Assembly: GCF_007859935.1 (NCBI RefSeq)
Contig: NZ_SJPO01000002.1
Coordinates: 248,001 to 312,000 of the forward strand
DNA: 64,000 nt
Reading direction: 5' to 3'
Source of the DNA: Posidoniimonas polymericola
GTDB lineage: Bacteria; Planctomycetota; Planctomycetia; Pirellulales; Lacipirellulaceae
Position 1 is the first letter of the stretch. Every line of letters begins with the position of its first letter. The notes beneath the pieces were generated by a model. It was not told where the DNA came from. It saw nothing but the letters and a program-made list of their open reading frames with translations, and did no database searches. Made by a program: the position numbers and the translations under genes. Shown here one piece after another: positions 34,071 to 43,161 of this stretch.

Positions 34071-37000
34071 CTAGTCGCGGTTGGGCGGCTCTGCGGCCGC
34101 GGCGTTGTCGTCCGGTACGGGCGCCGCGGGGAACACGAGCAGGCCGTAGGCGTCGGGCGTGTTGTCCTCGGCGGCGGCGTTGGTCCACGCCTGGGGAGCG
34201 CGGCCGGGAGAGTGCCGCTGCAGGCTGAAGGCCCACGCGCCGGTCGGCGGGGCGTCGAGGCCGAGCTCTTTGAGCGGCACGGCCGCCTCAACCGACCAAC
34301 CGGATTCTCCACTCACGCTCGCGACGTACCAATTGGGGTTCCAGGCGGCGTCGCCCCAGCAGGCGTCGTGCGTCCAGCCGCGGCAGTCGACCGACAGCTC
34401 GAACGCGGTGGCGTAGTCGCGGTCGACATCCAGCCGCAGCACGACGCGGTCGTAGCCGCGGAGGTCGGCGTCACGCGGCCGCGCGGCGTCGTCCGCTGGG
34501 TAGGCCCCGCCCGGCAGCTTATCGGCGGCGACCGCCAGGTAGAGGAAGTCGTCGTCGATGGCGATCCGCACCGCGGCCCCGCCGGCGTCGGCGGCGGGCG
34601 CGGGGTCGGCTGACCCCTGCGGTCCGGTCTGCCAGAACGGCTCGTCGAGCCGCCCGTCGAGCAGCGGCCGCTCGGCGGCCCGTGTGGCCTGGAGCGTCGG
34701 CTTGGCGAGGGTGGGGCGTTTCTCCGCCAGCCAGTCCTCGGCCTGGACGCACCGCCTGAACGGCTCGGCAGTCGAGCTCTTGCCGAGCGCGGCGAGCAGC
34801 AGAGCGCCGCGCTCGGCTTGCCCCTGCTCACGCGCGGCGGCGGCCAACGCCAGCCGCAGCCGAGGGTCGGAGAACAGCACGGGCCGCGCCTGCTCGACGT
34901 AGTCGGCCAGCGTCAGCGCGCGGGCCTGGTGGTCGGCCAGCGTCAGGTGCGGCGACCACTCGTCGGCCTGGGCGGGGAGCGTGGCGGTGATGTTGGCGAG
35001 CGGCGCCTTCTTCTGCCGCTGCTCGTAGGCGGCTTGCATGTGGCAGGCGGTCTCGCTGCTGCAGTAGTAGCGGAGCATCCAGTCGATGGCGTGCTCGGCC
35101 AACGCGTGGTTCGGGTAGCGGCGGGCCAGCAGGTAGAACGTGTCGGCCGCCAGCCGCGGCTGGCCCGCGGCTCGGTAGGCGTCGGCCAGGTCGAGCATCC
35201 GCTGCGCGCCGGCGTCGGCCCCGAGCCCGCCGGTGAGCTGCAGCACGCGGTTGGCCCACTCGCTGCCCCCGGCGGTGTCGCTCAGCAGCGACTGGAAAGC
35301 GTCCTGTCCGGCGGCGACCGCCTTGAGCGCGGCGAGCCCGTTCGGGTCGGGCGGCGTGAGCGGCCGCCGGGCGTCGCCGCCGCGTTCGACCACCAGCCCG
35401 GTGAGCGGGTCGCCGTTAGCGTCCGACGGGGCGAGCCCGCCGGCCAGCGCCGTCCAACCGATCCGGGCCGGCGGCGCCGCCCGCCGGTCGGTGGTGAGGC
35501 CTTGGAATTTCTGGACCGACTGGGCGAGCGACGTCCCCAGCCGCGGGTCGAAGTCCGAGGTCGAGAAGCCGGCCCGGCTGTCGCGGCGGTGGCGGGCGAC
35601 CCGCAGCACGCGTTTGGGCTTCCAGGCCGGCAGCCCGAGCTGCTGCAGCGCGGGGTCGGGCGAGCCGTCGGCGGCGGCCAGCACGGCGTTCTCGACCAGC
35701 TGGCTGGCTCCGCGGTCGGACGACGGCGCCACGAGCACGACATCGGGGCGGAGCATCGCCAAGTGGCGGCGGACAAGCTCGGTAAGCTGTGAAGACGCGA
35801 CATCTACCGATCCTCCGCTGAGCGTCTCCTGCAGTTCGGCGGCCGACGCCTCGCGGGCGGAGCGGGGCAGCGGGAGCGTGCTCGACAGCTTCGCGTAGGA
35901 AGCTCCGCAGCCGGTGAGCGCCTCGCGCCAGCGGTCCTGCTGCGGGCCCCACGGTGTGGGGTCCGCAAACGCGGCCAGCGCGGCGGTGCGGTAGCCCTCG
36001 CCGGCGGCCACCTTGGCGATCAGCTCGAGCGGCGCGGCGTCGACGGTGGGCGCGACCACGAGCGTTGCGCAGCGCAGCTTGCCCCCGCGTTGCGCCCGCC
36101 AGTGCTCGCCGCCGTCGTCGGTGGCGAGGATCACGCCCAGCTCGCCAACCGCCCAGCCGCGGCGGTCGTCGGCGAACGCCACGGCGTTGAGCGGCGTCGA
36201 GACGCCGGTCTGCCGCCACCGCCAGTTCTCGCCGTCGTCTTCGCTGCTAGCGATCAGCGTGCCGGGCGAGCCGACCAGCCAGACGCGGCGTTTGCGGGCC
36301 GTGACGTCACGCCAGTGAATGGGCCCGGCCGCGGCGACCGCCTCCCACGACTCGCCGGCGTTTTCGGTCTTGAGCAGCAGCGAGTGGTCGCCGGCGGCCC
36401 AGCCGCGGCCGTCGGCGTCGAGGGTCGCGGCGCGGAGATTTCCGGCGTGCCGCGGCGTGCGCGGTTCGACCACCGCGCCGTTGATCTTGGCGGGCTCGCC
36501 ACTGCTGCCGATCAGCAGCCCGGCGCCCGAGGCGGGCAGCGCGGCGGCCAGCCAGTCGCCGGCCTGCTCGCTGTGCAGGGCCTCCCAGTGGCGGCCGCCG
36601 TCGCGGGTCTCGAAGACGCCGGACGGCGACGCGTGGCTCGACTCGCCGTAGGCGACGCCGTGCGTGCGGCTGAAGAACCGCACGCCGCGCAGCCGCGGCA
36701 GCAGCGGGTCGGGCAGCACGTTCCAGGTGTAGCCGCCGTTGTCGGTGTGCAGCAGCACGCCGTGCGAAGTGTGCGTGAAGGGCGTCGTTACCCCGCCCAC
36801 GGCCCAGCCGTAGCGGCGGTCGACAAACACGACGCCCGACAGCGGGCACTCGACCGGCGTGGCCTGCCGCCCCCAGCTGCGTCCGCCGTCCTCGGTGCCG
36901 AGGATCACCCCGTGGTCGCCCACGGCCCAGCCGCGCTGCGCGTCGAGGAAGAACACGCCGCGCAATGCGGCGTCGGCGTCCGCGGGGTCGACGACCGCGG

Positions 37001-37118
37001 CGGTCCGCGCGCACGCGGGGCCGGTCACGAGGCACACAGCCGTCAGGCCAGCGGCCAGGGCGTAAAGGCGGGCGGCCAGCGTGCAGCGCACGTGGCGTGT
37101 GGGGTTGGTGAGGCGCAT
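34071..37118 (-). CDS. Secreted Ycf48-like beta-propeller with C-terminal CBM9-like domain
   Basis: 1015 residues with a signal peptide (ALAAGLTAVCLVTGPACA). Residues about 45-350 hold six or more BNR/Ycf48-type repeats: GWAVGDHGVILGTEDGGRSWG, GWAVGGVTTPF, GWAAGDHSLLLKTENAGESW, VWLVGSPGTLIASSEDDGENW, GWAVGELGVILATDDGGEHW. A middle part has an alpha/beta region and a helical TPR-like section (LADAYRAAGQPRLAADTFYLLARRY). The last 180 residues form a CBM9-like sandwich (PLLDGRLDEPFWQ, DDDFLYLAVAADK, WSVEAAVPLKELG). Co-transcribed with the PhyH gene. Probably an envelope assembly or binding factor. Confidence 0.75.
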   Translation of the reverse strand: MRLTNPTRHVRCTLAARLYALAAGLTAVCLVTGPACARTAAVVDPADADAALRGVFFLDAQRGWAVGDHGVILGTEDGGRSWGRQATPVECPLSGVVFVDRRYGWAVGGVTTPFTHTSHGVLLHTDNGGYTWNVLPDPLLPRLRGVRFFSRTHGVAYGESSHASPSGVFETRDGGRHWEALHSEQAGDWLAAALPASGAGLLIGSSGEPAKINGAVVEPRTPRHAGNLRAATLDADGRGWAAGDHSLLLKTENAGESWEAVAAAGPIHWRDVTARKRRVWLVGSPGTLIASSEDDGENWRWRQTGVSTPLNAVAFADDRRGWAVGELGVILATDDGGEHWRAQRGGKLRCATLVVAPTVDAAPLELIAKVAAGEGYRTAALAAFADPTPWGPQQDRWREALTGCGASYAKLSSTLPLPRSAREASAAELQETLSGGSVDVASSQLTELVRRHLAMLRPDVVLVAPSSDRGASQLVENAVLAAADGSPDPALQQLGLPAWKPKRVLRVARHRRDSRAGFSTSDFDPRLGTSLAQSVQKFQGLTTDRRAAPPARIGWTALAGGLAPSDANGDPLTGLVVERGGDARRPLTPPDPNGLAALKAVAAGQDAFQSLLSDTAGGSEWANRVLQLTGGLGADAGAQRMLDLADAYRAAGQPRLAADTFYLLARRYPNHALAEHAIDWMLRYYCSSETACHMQAAYEQRQKKAPLANITATLPAQADEWSPHLTLADHQARALTLADYVEQARPVLFSDPRLRLALAAAAREQGQAERGALLLAALGKSSTAEPFRRCVQAEDWLAEKRPTLAKPTLQATRAAERPLLDGRLDEPFWQTGPQGSADPAPAADAGGAAVRIAIDDDFLYLAVAADKLPGGAYPADDAARPRDADLRGYDRVVLRLDVDRDYATAFELSVDCRGWTHDACWGDAAWNPNWYVASVSGESGWSVEAAVPLKELGLDAPPTGAWAFSLQRHSPGRAPQAWTNAAAEDNTPDAYGLLVFPAAPVPDDNAAAAEPPNRD

Positions 37119-37310
37119 CGGCAGCTTCCTTGCTATCCGGATGTAGGGCGAACGCCGATTGTAAGGCCTGAACCGCCCCGCGCCCTAGTGGGAATCGCCG
37201 CCCTGCACCGATCTGCCAGCAGTGCTGGCGCCCGTGGGCGCCGGATTCGAGCTAGGTTTGCAAGCGCCACCAATCCTCCCCCAAGCCAACCGCCGCCCCC
37301 GCGCCGCACC

Positions 37311-38876
37311 ATGCCCCAGACCGCCAACCCCGCGATCAACAAGCTTGTTACCGAAGCGGGCAACCTGTACTCCTTGCCCTCGGTGGCGATCGAGGTGCTG
37401 CAGCTCACCGAGCGGCCCACCGTCGACGTGCAGCAGCTCAAGGAGGCGATCCAGCGCGACCCGGCGCTCTCCGCCAAGCTGCTGCGGGTGGTCAACAGCT
37501 CGCTGTTCGGGCTCAGTGGCCGGGTGGCCGACCTGAACCAGGCGCTAGCGCTGTTGGGGGTCGAGCCGCTCAAGGTGCTCGTGCTCGGCTTCAGCCTGCC
37601 CGACGGGTTGTTCGCCGAGATGGCGGGCGAGCCGCTGCGGCGGTACTGGACCGTAGCGCTGACGCGGGCCGTGTGCGCCAAGAGCCTCGCCAAGCTGTTC
37701 CGCGGCGTCAGCCCCGACGAGGCGTTCCTCGCCGGACTGCTCCGCGACCTTGGCATGCTGGTCATGGTGCAGCAGCTCGGCGAGCCCTACCTGCGGTTCC
37801 TGGCCCTCGCCAACGACGCGCCCGAGCAGCTCACCGCGCTCGAACGGCAGTCGCTCGGCTTCGACCACACCCAGCTCACCGCCGACCTGATGCGGGCGTG
37901 GCGGCTGCCCGACTCGCTGGCCGACGCGGTCGACTTCGCCGCGGACGACCCGCTGCCGCTCCAGGAAGAAGGCCTGCGGCCGGTCGTGATGCTGGCCGAG
38001 CGGCTCTGCCAGCTGGTGCTCGACCGCCGGCTCGACGCGCTCCCCGAGTTGCTCGAGGCGGGCGAGTCGCTGTGCGGTCTGACCAAAGAACAACTCAACG
38101 CGATGCTCGACCCGCTGCAGCAGCAGGTCGACCAGCTCGCCCGGGCGATGTCGGTCGAGCTCTCTAGCGAGGTCGACCTGCAGAAGGTCATTACCGAGGC
38201 CCATCAGCAGCTGTCGCTGGCGTCGGAGCAGTACGTCAGCGACGACCTGGCCGGCAAGTCGGACGACGAGATCGCCGAGGCGCTGCTGGCCGAGTCGCAC
38301 GAGGTGCGGCTGGCGATGCGGGAGTTCCTGCGGGGCGAGAGGCCCCGCGGCGAAGCGCTGACCCGGGCCGAGGGAGCCCACGCCGCCAAGCCAAAGGCCG
38401 CCGCCCCCAAGCAGCGGGCCGACATGAGCAAGACCGCGCGCACGCGGCTCGAGACCACGCTCGGCAAGCTCGCTTCGAGCTGTCGGATCGAGCGCCGCGA
38501 GCTGAGCGTCGCGCTGCTGCACGTCGCCCGGCCGCCGCAGACCGAGTCGAACGCCGCCGAGCGCGAGCTGAAGCAGGCCCTGGCCGCCGCTCAGGAGCAG
38601 CTGCAGCTCGAGGACGCGACCCGCCTGACCCTGGACGAGGTGCGGGTGGCGATCCTGATGCCGGGCGTCGACCGCCGCGAGGCGGTGGCCTACTGCAACG
38701 CCGCGGTCGAGGCCGCGTCGCTCGGCGACCTGATCTCGCTGAAGGCGGGCGTCGGCACGGTGGTGCAGGTGCCCAACCGGTTCGAGGTCGACCGCCTGAT
38801 CGACGGCGCCGCGGGGTGCCTGAACGGCACGCAGGTGGCCGGCTCGACCTCGGTTAAGAGCATCGAAGTCTACTGA
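37311..38876 (+). CDS. HDOD-domain protein with degenerate GGDEF-like C-terminus
   Basis: 521 residues from the ATG at 37311; the long upstream extension to 36090 lies antisense to the propeller gene and is rejected. The HDOD domain spans about 10-210 (LYSLPSVAIEVLQL, RDPALSAKLLRVVNSSLFGL, FLAGLLRDLGMLVMVQQLGE, RQSLGFDHTQLTADLMRAWRLP). The C-terminal part (about 370-510) has the spacing of a GGDEF domain, with an opening RRELSVALLHV and a closing LDEVRVAILMPGVDRREAV. The GGDEF loop itself is absent, so no cyclase activity is expected. Likely a signalling or scaffold protein. Confidence 0.85.
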   Translation: MPQTANPAINKLVTEAGNLYSLPSVAIEVLQLTERPTVDVQQLKEAIQRDPALSAKLLRVVNSSLFGLSGRVADLNQALALLGVEPLKVLVLGFSLPDGLFAEMAGEPLRRYWTVALTRAVCAKSLAKLFRGVSPDEAFLAGLLRDLGMLVMVQQLGEPYLRFLALANDAPEQLTALERQSLGFDHTQLTADLMRAWRLPDSLADAVDFAADDPLPLQEEGLRPVVMLAERLCQLVLDRRLDALPELLEAGESLCGLTKEQLNAMLDPLQQQVDQLARAMSVELSSEVDLQKVITEAHQQLSLASEQYVSDDLAGKSDDEIAEALLAESHEVRLAMREFLRGERPRGEALTRAEGAHAAKPKAAAPKQRADMSKTARTRLETTLGKLASSCRIERRELSVALLHVARPPQTESNAAERELKQALAAAQEQLQLEDATRLTLDEVRVAILMPGVDRREAVAYCNAAVEAASLGDLISLKAGVGTVVQVPNRFEVDRLIDGAAGCLNGTQVAGSTSVKSIEVY

Positions 38877-38924
38877 TTCTTGGTGCGTTCGTCCGAACCC
38901 CAAGCTCTCAGCGGAAACCGCTTC

Positions 38925-39005
38925 AAAAGGCGAAAACGGAAAGGGGAAAGGGGAAGGCCGCAACCGCGAGCCTTCCCCTTTCCCCTTCCGCACTTCCCCT
39001 TTCCC
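38925..39005. repeat. AAAGGGGAAAGGGGAA palindromic repeat, copy 1
   Basis: Inverted purine/pyrimidine element: the arm GGAAAGGGGAAAGGGGAAGG (38938-38957) pairs with CCTTCCCCTTTCCCCTTCC (38971-38989), followed by a second CACTTCCCCTTTCCC. Similar elements occur at 52017-52094, 53454-53533 and 56715-56785. It sits between the HDOD and M50 genes. Confidence 0.7.
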
Positions 39006-39050
39006 AAGCCGCCCTACGGCGCCCCCGGCGGCTGTGATATCATCCGCCGT

Positions 39051-40106
39051 ATGAGCAACCCTTCCCCGCCCAACCCGGCCGACGCCGACCCGCCCAACCC
39101 GGCCGACGGCCCCGAGGCCGCGGCCCCCAGCCCGTCGCCGGCCCCCGCCGAGTACCGCGAGATGCGGGCGTCGGACATCGACTCGCGGGTCAAGCCGCGG
39201 GCGCCCCGCCGCCGGGTCCAACGCGGCGTGCGGCTGCCGTTGTCGTTGTTCATCGCCACGTGCCTGTCGACTTTTTGGGTGGGCGCCGCCAACTGGAACC
39301 CGACTGACCCGCAGTACCTGGGGACCTACGAACGGATCTGGGCGACCATCGCCGGCAACTGGCAGCAGGGCGTCTACTACATGCTGGCGGTGCTGGCGAT
39401 CCTGCTGACGCACGAGATGGGCCACTTCCTGATGACCCTGCGGCACCGCATCCCGGCCAGCTACCCGCTGTGCATCCCGGTGCCGATCAACCCGATCGGC
39501 ACGATGGGCGCCGTGATCAGCATGGACGGCATGCGCGCCAACCGGAAAGAGATTTTCGATATTGGACTCGCGGGCCCGCTGGCCGGGCTGGCCGTGGCGA
39601 TCCCGATCTTGTGGATCGGCGTCGGGCAGCTCGACCTGTCCCGCCCGCCGCAGCCCGACGAGGTCGAGCTGTACAACCCGGTGATCGTCCGCTGGATGAT
39701 CGAGGCCCGCCACCCCGAGTGGGCCGAGCAGAGCTCGTGGGTCGGCATCTCGCAGCTGGCGGGAAACCCGCTGTTCATGGCGGGCTGGGTCGGCATGCTG
39801 GTGACCGGCCTGAACATGCTGCCGGTCAGCCAGCTCGACGGCGGGCACACCATCCACGGGCTGTTCGGCGAGGAGTCGTACAAAATCGCCCGCGGCTTCA
39901 CCATCGTGGCGATCGCGTACGTGGTGATGTACATCGAGCAGGCGTCTATCTGGACGCTGATGCTGGTGCTGGTGATCCTGATGGGCATCCACCACCCGCC
40001 CACTTCCGACGACAGCATCGAGCTCGACGACCGCCGCTGGCTGATCGGCGTGGCGTCGCTGTCGATCCCGATCCTCTGCTTCCCGCTGCTCGGGATCAAG
40101 ACCTAG
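39051..40106 (+). CDS. M50-family site-2 membrane metalloprotease
   Basis: 351 residues from the ATG at 39051. The first ~60 residues are Pro-rich and disordered, followed by membrane spans. The catalytic zinc motif HEMGH is at residues 121-125 in a helix (AVLAILLTHEMGHFLMTL), and the second motif NMLPVSQLDGGH supplies the Asp ligand. IGLAGPLAGL is a typical core helix. Site-2 proteases cut within the membrane to release regulators. No anti-sigma substrate gene is adjacent. Confidence 0.9.
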   Translation: MSNPSPPNPADADPPNPADGPEAAAPSPSPAPAEYREMRASDIDSRVKPRAPRRRVQRGVRLPLSLFIATCLSTFWVGAANWNPTDPQYLGTYERIWATIAGNWQQGVYYMLAVLAILLTHEMGHFLMTLRHRIPASYPLCIPVPINPIGTMGAVISMDGMRANRKEIFDIGLAGPLAGLAVAIPILWIGVGQLDLSRPPQPDEVELYNPVIVRWMIEARHPEWAEQSSWVGISQLAGNPLFMAGWVGMLVTGLNMLPVSQLDGGHTIHGLFGEESYKIARGFTIVAIAYVVMYIEQASIWTLMLVLVILMGIHHPPTSDDSIELDDRRWLIGVASLSIPILCFPLLGIKT

Positions 40107-40112
40107 CGAGCA

Positions 40113-40256
40113 ATGAGCAGCCCACGGCGGCGGGCGTGGGTCTTGGTCAGCCATTCCATCCGTAAGCAACTGGTAGCCCGTGGCGCCAGCCATGGGACCG
40201 CCCAGTTAAAGTGGCTCGGTAGTTCAGTCCCACGGCTGGCGCCGTGGGCTGCTCAT
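40113..40256. repeat. Nested inverted repeat (AGCCCACGGCGCCAGCC family)
   Basis: Outer arms ATGAGCAGCCCACGGCG (40113-40129) and CGCCGTGGGCTGCTCAT (40240-40256) are perfect over 17 bases. An inner copy (about 40175-40199) pairs with 40226-40250 with only three mismatches. A third partial copy lies at 41126-41151 beyond the next gene. It occupies most of the 245-base gap before the polysaccharide-export gene. Confidence 0.65.
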
Positions 40257-40351
40257 CTGCTTGCAGCCGGTGATTGCGGTAGCTCGCTGCCCCTGGATTG
40301 GCGTAGACTCGGCGACGAACGCTTCCCTTAGCTTGCCAAACGGAGGTCCTG

Positions 40352-41122
40352 ATGCCGCTCAACCCCTCGCCCAGCTTGCGCCGGCTGCTTACCCCCCGCT
40401 TCAGCCTCAAGAGCATGCTGGTGCTCGTGCTGGGGATCGCGATTGGCTACTCGCTGAACGTGTACACGCTGCAGGTCCTGCTGGGCTACCCGAGCGAGGG
40501 ACTCCTGGTCTCGCTGCCAGAGTACGTCGTCGAGCCGCCGGATGTCGTCACGCTCGACGTGGTTGCCGACGCGCCAGACGAACTGACCAAGCTCCAGGGC
40601 GAGCATCTGGTGGGGCCAGACGGCAGGATCGTTCTCGGCGAGTTTGGCTCGGTCTATGTTACTGGTCTGACGCTGGAAGAGGCGCAGGCAGCGATCGAGA
40701 AGCAGCTCGGCTTGCCTCGGGATGGGGCAAAAACGATCGCCCTCGATGTGTTCGCCTACAACAGCAAGCGGTTCTTTGTGATTTCCAAGAATCCGGTCGC
40801 TGGCGACAGCATCACGCAGCTGCCAATCACCGGCAACGACACCGTGCTCGACGCACTGGCGCAGATGGGCGGGTCCCAGACGGCCGATGCAAAAATCTAT
40901 ATCTCGCGGCCGAGCGCCAAGGGGAACGGCGCCGCGGCGGTGCTGCCAGTCAATTACGAGGAGGTCCTGCGGGGCGTCACCCGTACCAACTACCAGCTGC
41001 TGCCGGGCGACCGGCTGTTCGTCGAGCCGCCTACCAAGCCAATGCCGGCGCCGCGTGGATTAGTGACGCCAGTCCAACCGCCGGCGGCGATGGCGGTTGA
41101 GCAGGCAGAACGCACCTCGTAG
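40352..41122 (+). CDS. Polysaccharide biosynthesis/export family protein
   Basis: 256 residues, with GGAGG about 7 bases before the ATG. An N-terminal membrane anchor or signal (SMLVLVLGIAIGYSL) precedes a Poly_export domain (GPDGRIVLGEFGSVYVTGLTLEEAQAAIEKQL). An SLBB-like region follows (FFVISKNPVAGDSITQLPITGNDTVLDALAQMG). Members relate to Wza and help move capsule or exopolysaccharide across the envelope. No polymerisation or kinase genes lie alongside, so this is an isolated member. The final residues are Pro/Ala-rich. Confidence 0.85.
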   Translation: MPLNPSPSLRRLLTPRFSLKSMLVLVLGIAIGYSLNVYTLQVLLGYPSEGLLVSLPEYVVEPPDVVTLDVVADAPDELTKLQGEHLVGPDGRIVLGEFGSVYVTGLTLEEAQAAIEKQLGLPRDGAKTIALDVFAYNSKRFFVISKNPVAGDSITQLPITGNDTVLDALAQMGGSQTADAKIYISRPSAKGNGAAAVLPVNYEEVLRGVTRTNYQLLPGDRLFVEPPTKPMPAPRGLVTPVQPPAAMAVEQAERTS

Positions 41123-41125
41123 CTC

Positions 41126-41151
41126 GGTCCCACCGCTGGCGCCGTGGGCTG
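41126..41151. repeat. Partial copy of the AGCCCACGGCGCCAGCC-family repeat
   Basis: GGTCCCACCGCTGGCGCCGTGGGCTG matches the right arm of the 40113-40256 element with one change. It lies just after the stop of the export-protein gene, so the gene is bracketed by copies of one repeat family. Confidence 0.55.
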
Positions 41152-41193
41152 TGATGGGCCGTGGGCTGCCAGAGCGGCAAGATCGCCTGCGGC

Positions 41194-42102
41194 TCAGCCG
41201 CCGACCGCTGCTGCTTCCACCGCGGCCTTGGCCTTCTCGTCTTCGGCGGCAGAGACTTCGGGGTTCGGCGTGGCGTCGGCTTCTTCGCGGCCGAGCAGCC
41301 AGCGGATGCCGCCCAAGAGCGACTGCTGGTACTTCTCGTTGCTCCAGACGTCCTCGCGGTGGCCCATGCTCATGTGCATCGCGCGGCCGTCACCGTACTC
41401 TTTGACCCACAGCACCGGCACGTGGTACGGCTTCTTGAGGTCGGTCTTCGCCATGTTCAGGCTCATCAGCACGCGGACCTTCTCGGGCTGCCAGTGCTTG
41501 AACTGGTAGATCTCGTCGGTGATGGTGAACTCGTCGCCCCACGGCTTGGCGGCCGGGTGCTCGGTGTCGTGCACACTGATCGTGACGGTCGCGTTCGAGG
41601 TCCACGGGTGGCCGTCGAACGAGCCGCCGATCATGTCCCAGTACGGCTCGTAGTCCTCGAAGGTGTCGGCCGCGGCGTGCACGCCGAGGAAGCCGTGCCC
41701 CTTCTGCTTCAGCCAGTCATTGAGGAACCAGTCGAGGGTCTCCTTGTCGATCGGCAGGATCCGCGACTGGTCGTACATCGTGCCGGTGGTGAAGAACGCG
41801 ACGATGTCGTAGTTCTCGATCAGCTCCGGCTTAAACTCCTTTTCGACGTCCTGCGTGCAGTCGACACGGAACTCGCCGCTCTCGACGCCCAGCTGCTTCA
41901 GCACCCGCTCCGAGTGCGACAGCTCGTGCGGCTTGCGGGTGACGGACGAGTGCTGGAAGCCCCCGCTCTGCGTGACGAACAACACCCGCGCGGGGCGGTC
42001 GCTGTCGGCCGGGTCGTCGTCGGCCGCGTGGGCAGTCGATCCCGTTAGGCAGGTGAGCAGGGTTGCCAGTAGAAGGAGCAGCCGAGGGAGAAGGGTCGCC
42101 AT
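41194..42102 (-). CDS. Secreted ThuA-domain protein
   Basis: 302 residues with a signal peptide (LLLLLATLLTCLTGSTAHA) and AGGA before the ATG. The ThuA fold (glutamine-amidotransferase-like, about 40-270) shows ARVLFVTQSGGFQHSS, YDIVAFFTTGTMYD, LKQKGHGFLGVHAAADTF, MIGGSFDGHPW, the DEIYQF segment and a closing GRAMHMSMGHREDVWSN. ThuA-domain proteins are common in planctomycete sugar-degradation genes, although their exact reaction is rarely known. The next upstream gene on this strand is a hydroxypyruvate-isomerase-like enzyme, consistent with carbohydrate use. Confidence 0.88.
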   Translation of the reverse strand: MATLLPRLLLLLATLLTCLTGSTAHAADDDPADSDRPARVLFVTQSGGFQHSSVTRKPHELSHSERVLKQLGVESGEFRVDCTQDVEKEFKPELIENYDIVAFFTTGTMYDQSRILPIDKETLDWFLNDWLKQKGHGFLGVHAAADTFEDYEPYWDMIGGSFDGHPWTSNATVTISVHDTEHPAAKPWGDEFTITDEIYQFKHWQPEKVRVLMSLNMAKTDLKKPYHVPVLWVKEYGDGRAMHMSMGHREDVWSNEKYQQSLLGGIRWLLGREEADATPNPEVSAAEDEKAKAAVEAAAVGG

Positions 42103-42182
42103 GATTCGTCCTGTTCGGGATAGTCAACGCGGCAAGAGCCGCCCATTATGCCACAGCGGGCCCGGCGATTTCCACAATCAGC

Positions 42183-43094
42183 CTAAAAATCATCCGCCCG
42201 CACGTAGGCGTCGATCAGCGCCTGGTCGCCCTCAGCGCCGCCGATGCTCTTGCCGTGCTCCATGCCCATCACGCCCTCGAAGCCCTTCTCGTACAGGTGC
42301 TTGAAGACGTTGTTGTAGTTGATCTCGCCGGTTCCAGGCTCCTTGCGGCCCGGGTTGTCGCCGCACTGGAAGTAGCCGATCTCGCTCCACGCGCGGTCGA
42401 TGTTGGGGATCAGGTTCCCCTCCTGGATCTGCTGGTGGTAGATGTCAAATAGGATCTTGCACGACGGGCTGCCGACCGCGCGGCAGATGTTGAACGCCTG
42501 AGGCGTCTCGCGGAGGAACAGGCCCGGGTGGTTGGCCCACCAGTTCAGCGGCTCGAGCACCATCACCATCCCGTGCGGCTCGAGGATCTCTGAGCAACGC
42601 TTCAGAAGCTCGATGCAATTGGCGGTCTGGTAGCCCTCTTCGAGGTGGTTGTCGAACGCGCCGGGCACAACGGTCATCCACTTGGCGTTCACCCGCTTGG
42701 CGACCTCCACGCTCTCGGTGATCTCCTTGAGCACCTCCTCCTTCATGCCGGCGTCGTCGCTGGTGAACGACTTCTTGCCGAACGAGCCGATGCCGTACGC
42801 CACGAACACGCCCATCGTCATGCCGAGCCGATCCATCGCCTTCGCGAGCTTCTCCTGCTGCTCGACCGGGCGGCCCTTCATGCCGTTGTCTTCCCAGGCG
42901 GTGAACCCCTGGTCGGCGGCGAACTCGAGCTGCGCGACCTCGTCGCGGCCCGCCAGGTTGTCGAGCATGCCGAAGTGCGGCGCGTACTTCAGGTGGAACT
43001 GGCGTTGGGCGGACGCGGCCCGGGCGGTGGGAGCCCCAGCGGAAACAGCGAGGCCCGCGGCGGCGGCGGAAGCCAGGAAGTCACGGCGTTGCAT
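42183..43094 (-). CDS. Tat-exported hydroxypyruvate isomerase-like TIM barrel protein
   Basis: 303 residues. The N-terminus MQRRDFLASAAAAGLAVSAG is a twin-arginine signal. The remainder is an AP-endonuclease-2/xylose-isomerase-like TIM barrel with LKYAPHFGMLDN, FAADQGFTAWEDNGMKGR, MVLEPLNWWANHPG (metal Glu), ILFDIYHQQIQEGN (Asp/His) and GVMGMEHGKS. It resembles hydroxypyruvate isomerase in pattern, though exported relatives in planctomycetes probably act on unknown sugars. It is upstream of the ThuA gene on the same strand with an 80-base gap. Confidence 0.85.
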   Translation of the reverse strand: MQRRDFLASAAAAGLAVSAGAPTARAASAQRQFHLKYAPHFGMLDNLAGRDEVAQLEFAADQGFTAWEDNGMKGRPVEQQEKLAKAMDRLGMTMGVFVAYGIGSFGKKSFTSDDAGMKEEVLKEITESVEVAKRVNAKWMTVVPGAFDNHLEEGYQTANCIELLKRCSEILEPHGMVMVLEPLNWWANHPGLFLRETPQAFNICRAVGSPSCKILFDIYHQQIQEGNLIPNIDRAWSEIGYFQCGDNPGRKEPGTGEINYNNVFKHLYEKGFEGVMGMEHGKSIGGAEGDQALIDAYVRADDF

Positions 43095-43161
43095 CGTAGG
43101 CGGCCTGATGGGTTACAGGGGGTCCAGCGGTTTGACTGCCGACTATTCTAACAAGCGATGG

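Noticed and set aside
37545..40193. 882-residue minus-strand open frame spanning two genes
   Set aside because: It lies antisense to the HDOD and M50 genes, both of which have clear motifs; the frame reads as His/Gln/Arg-rich nonsense.
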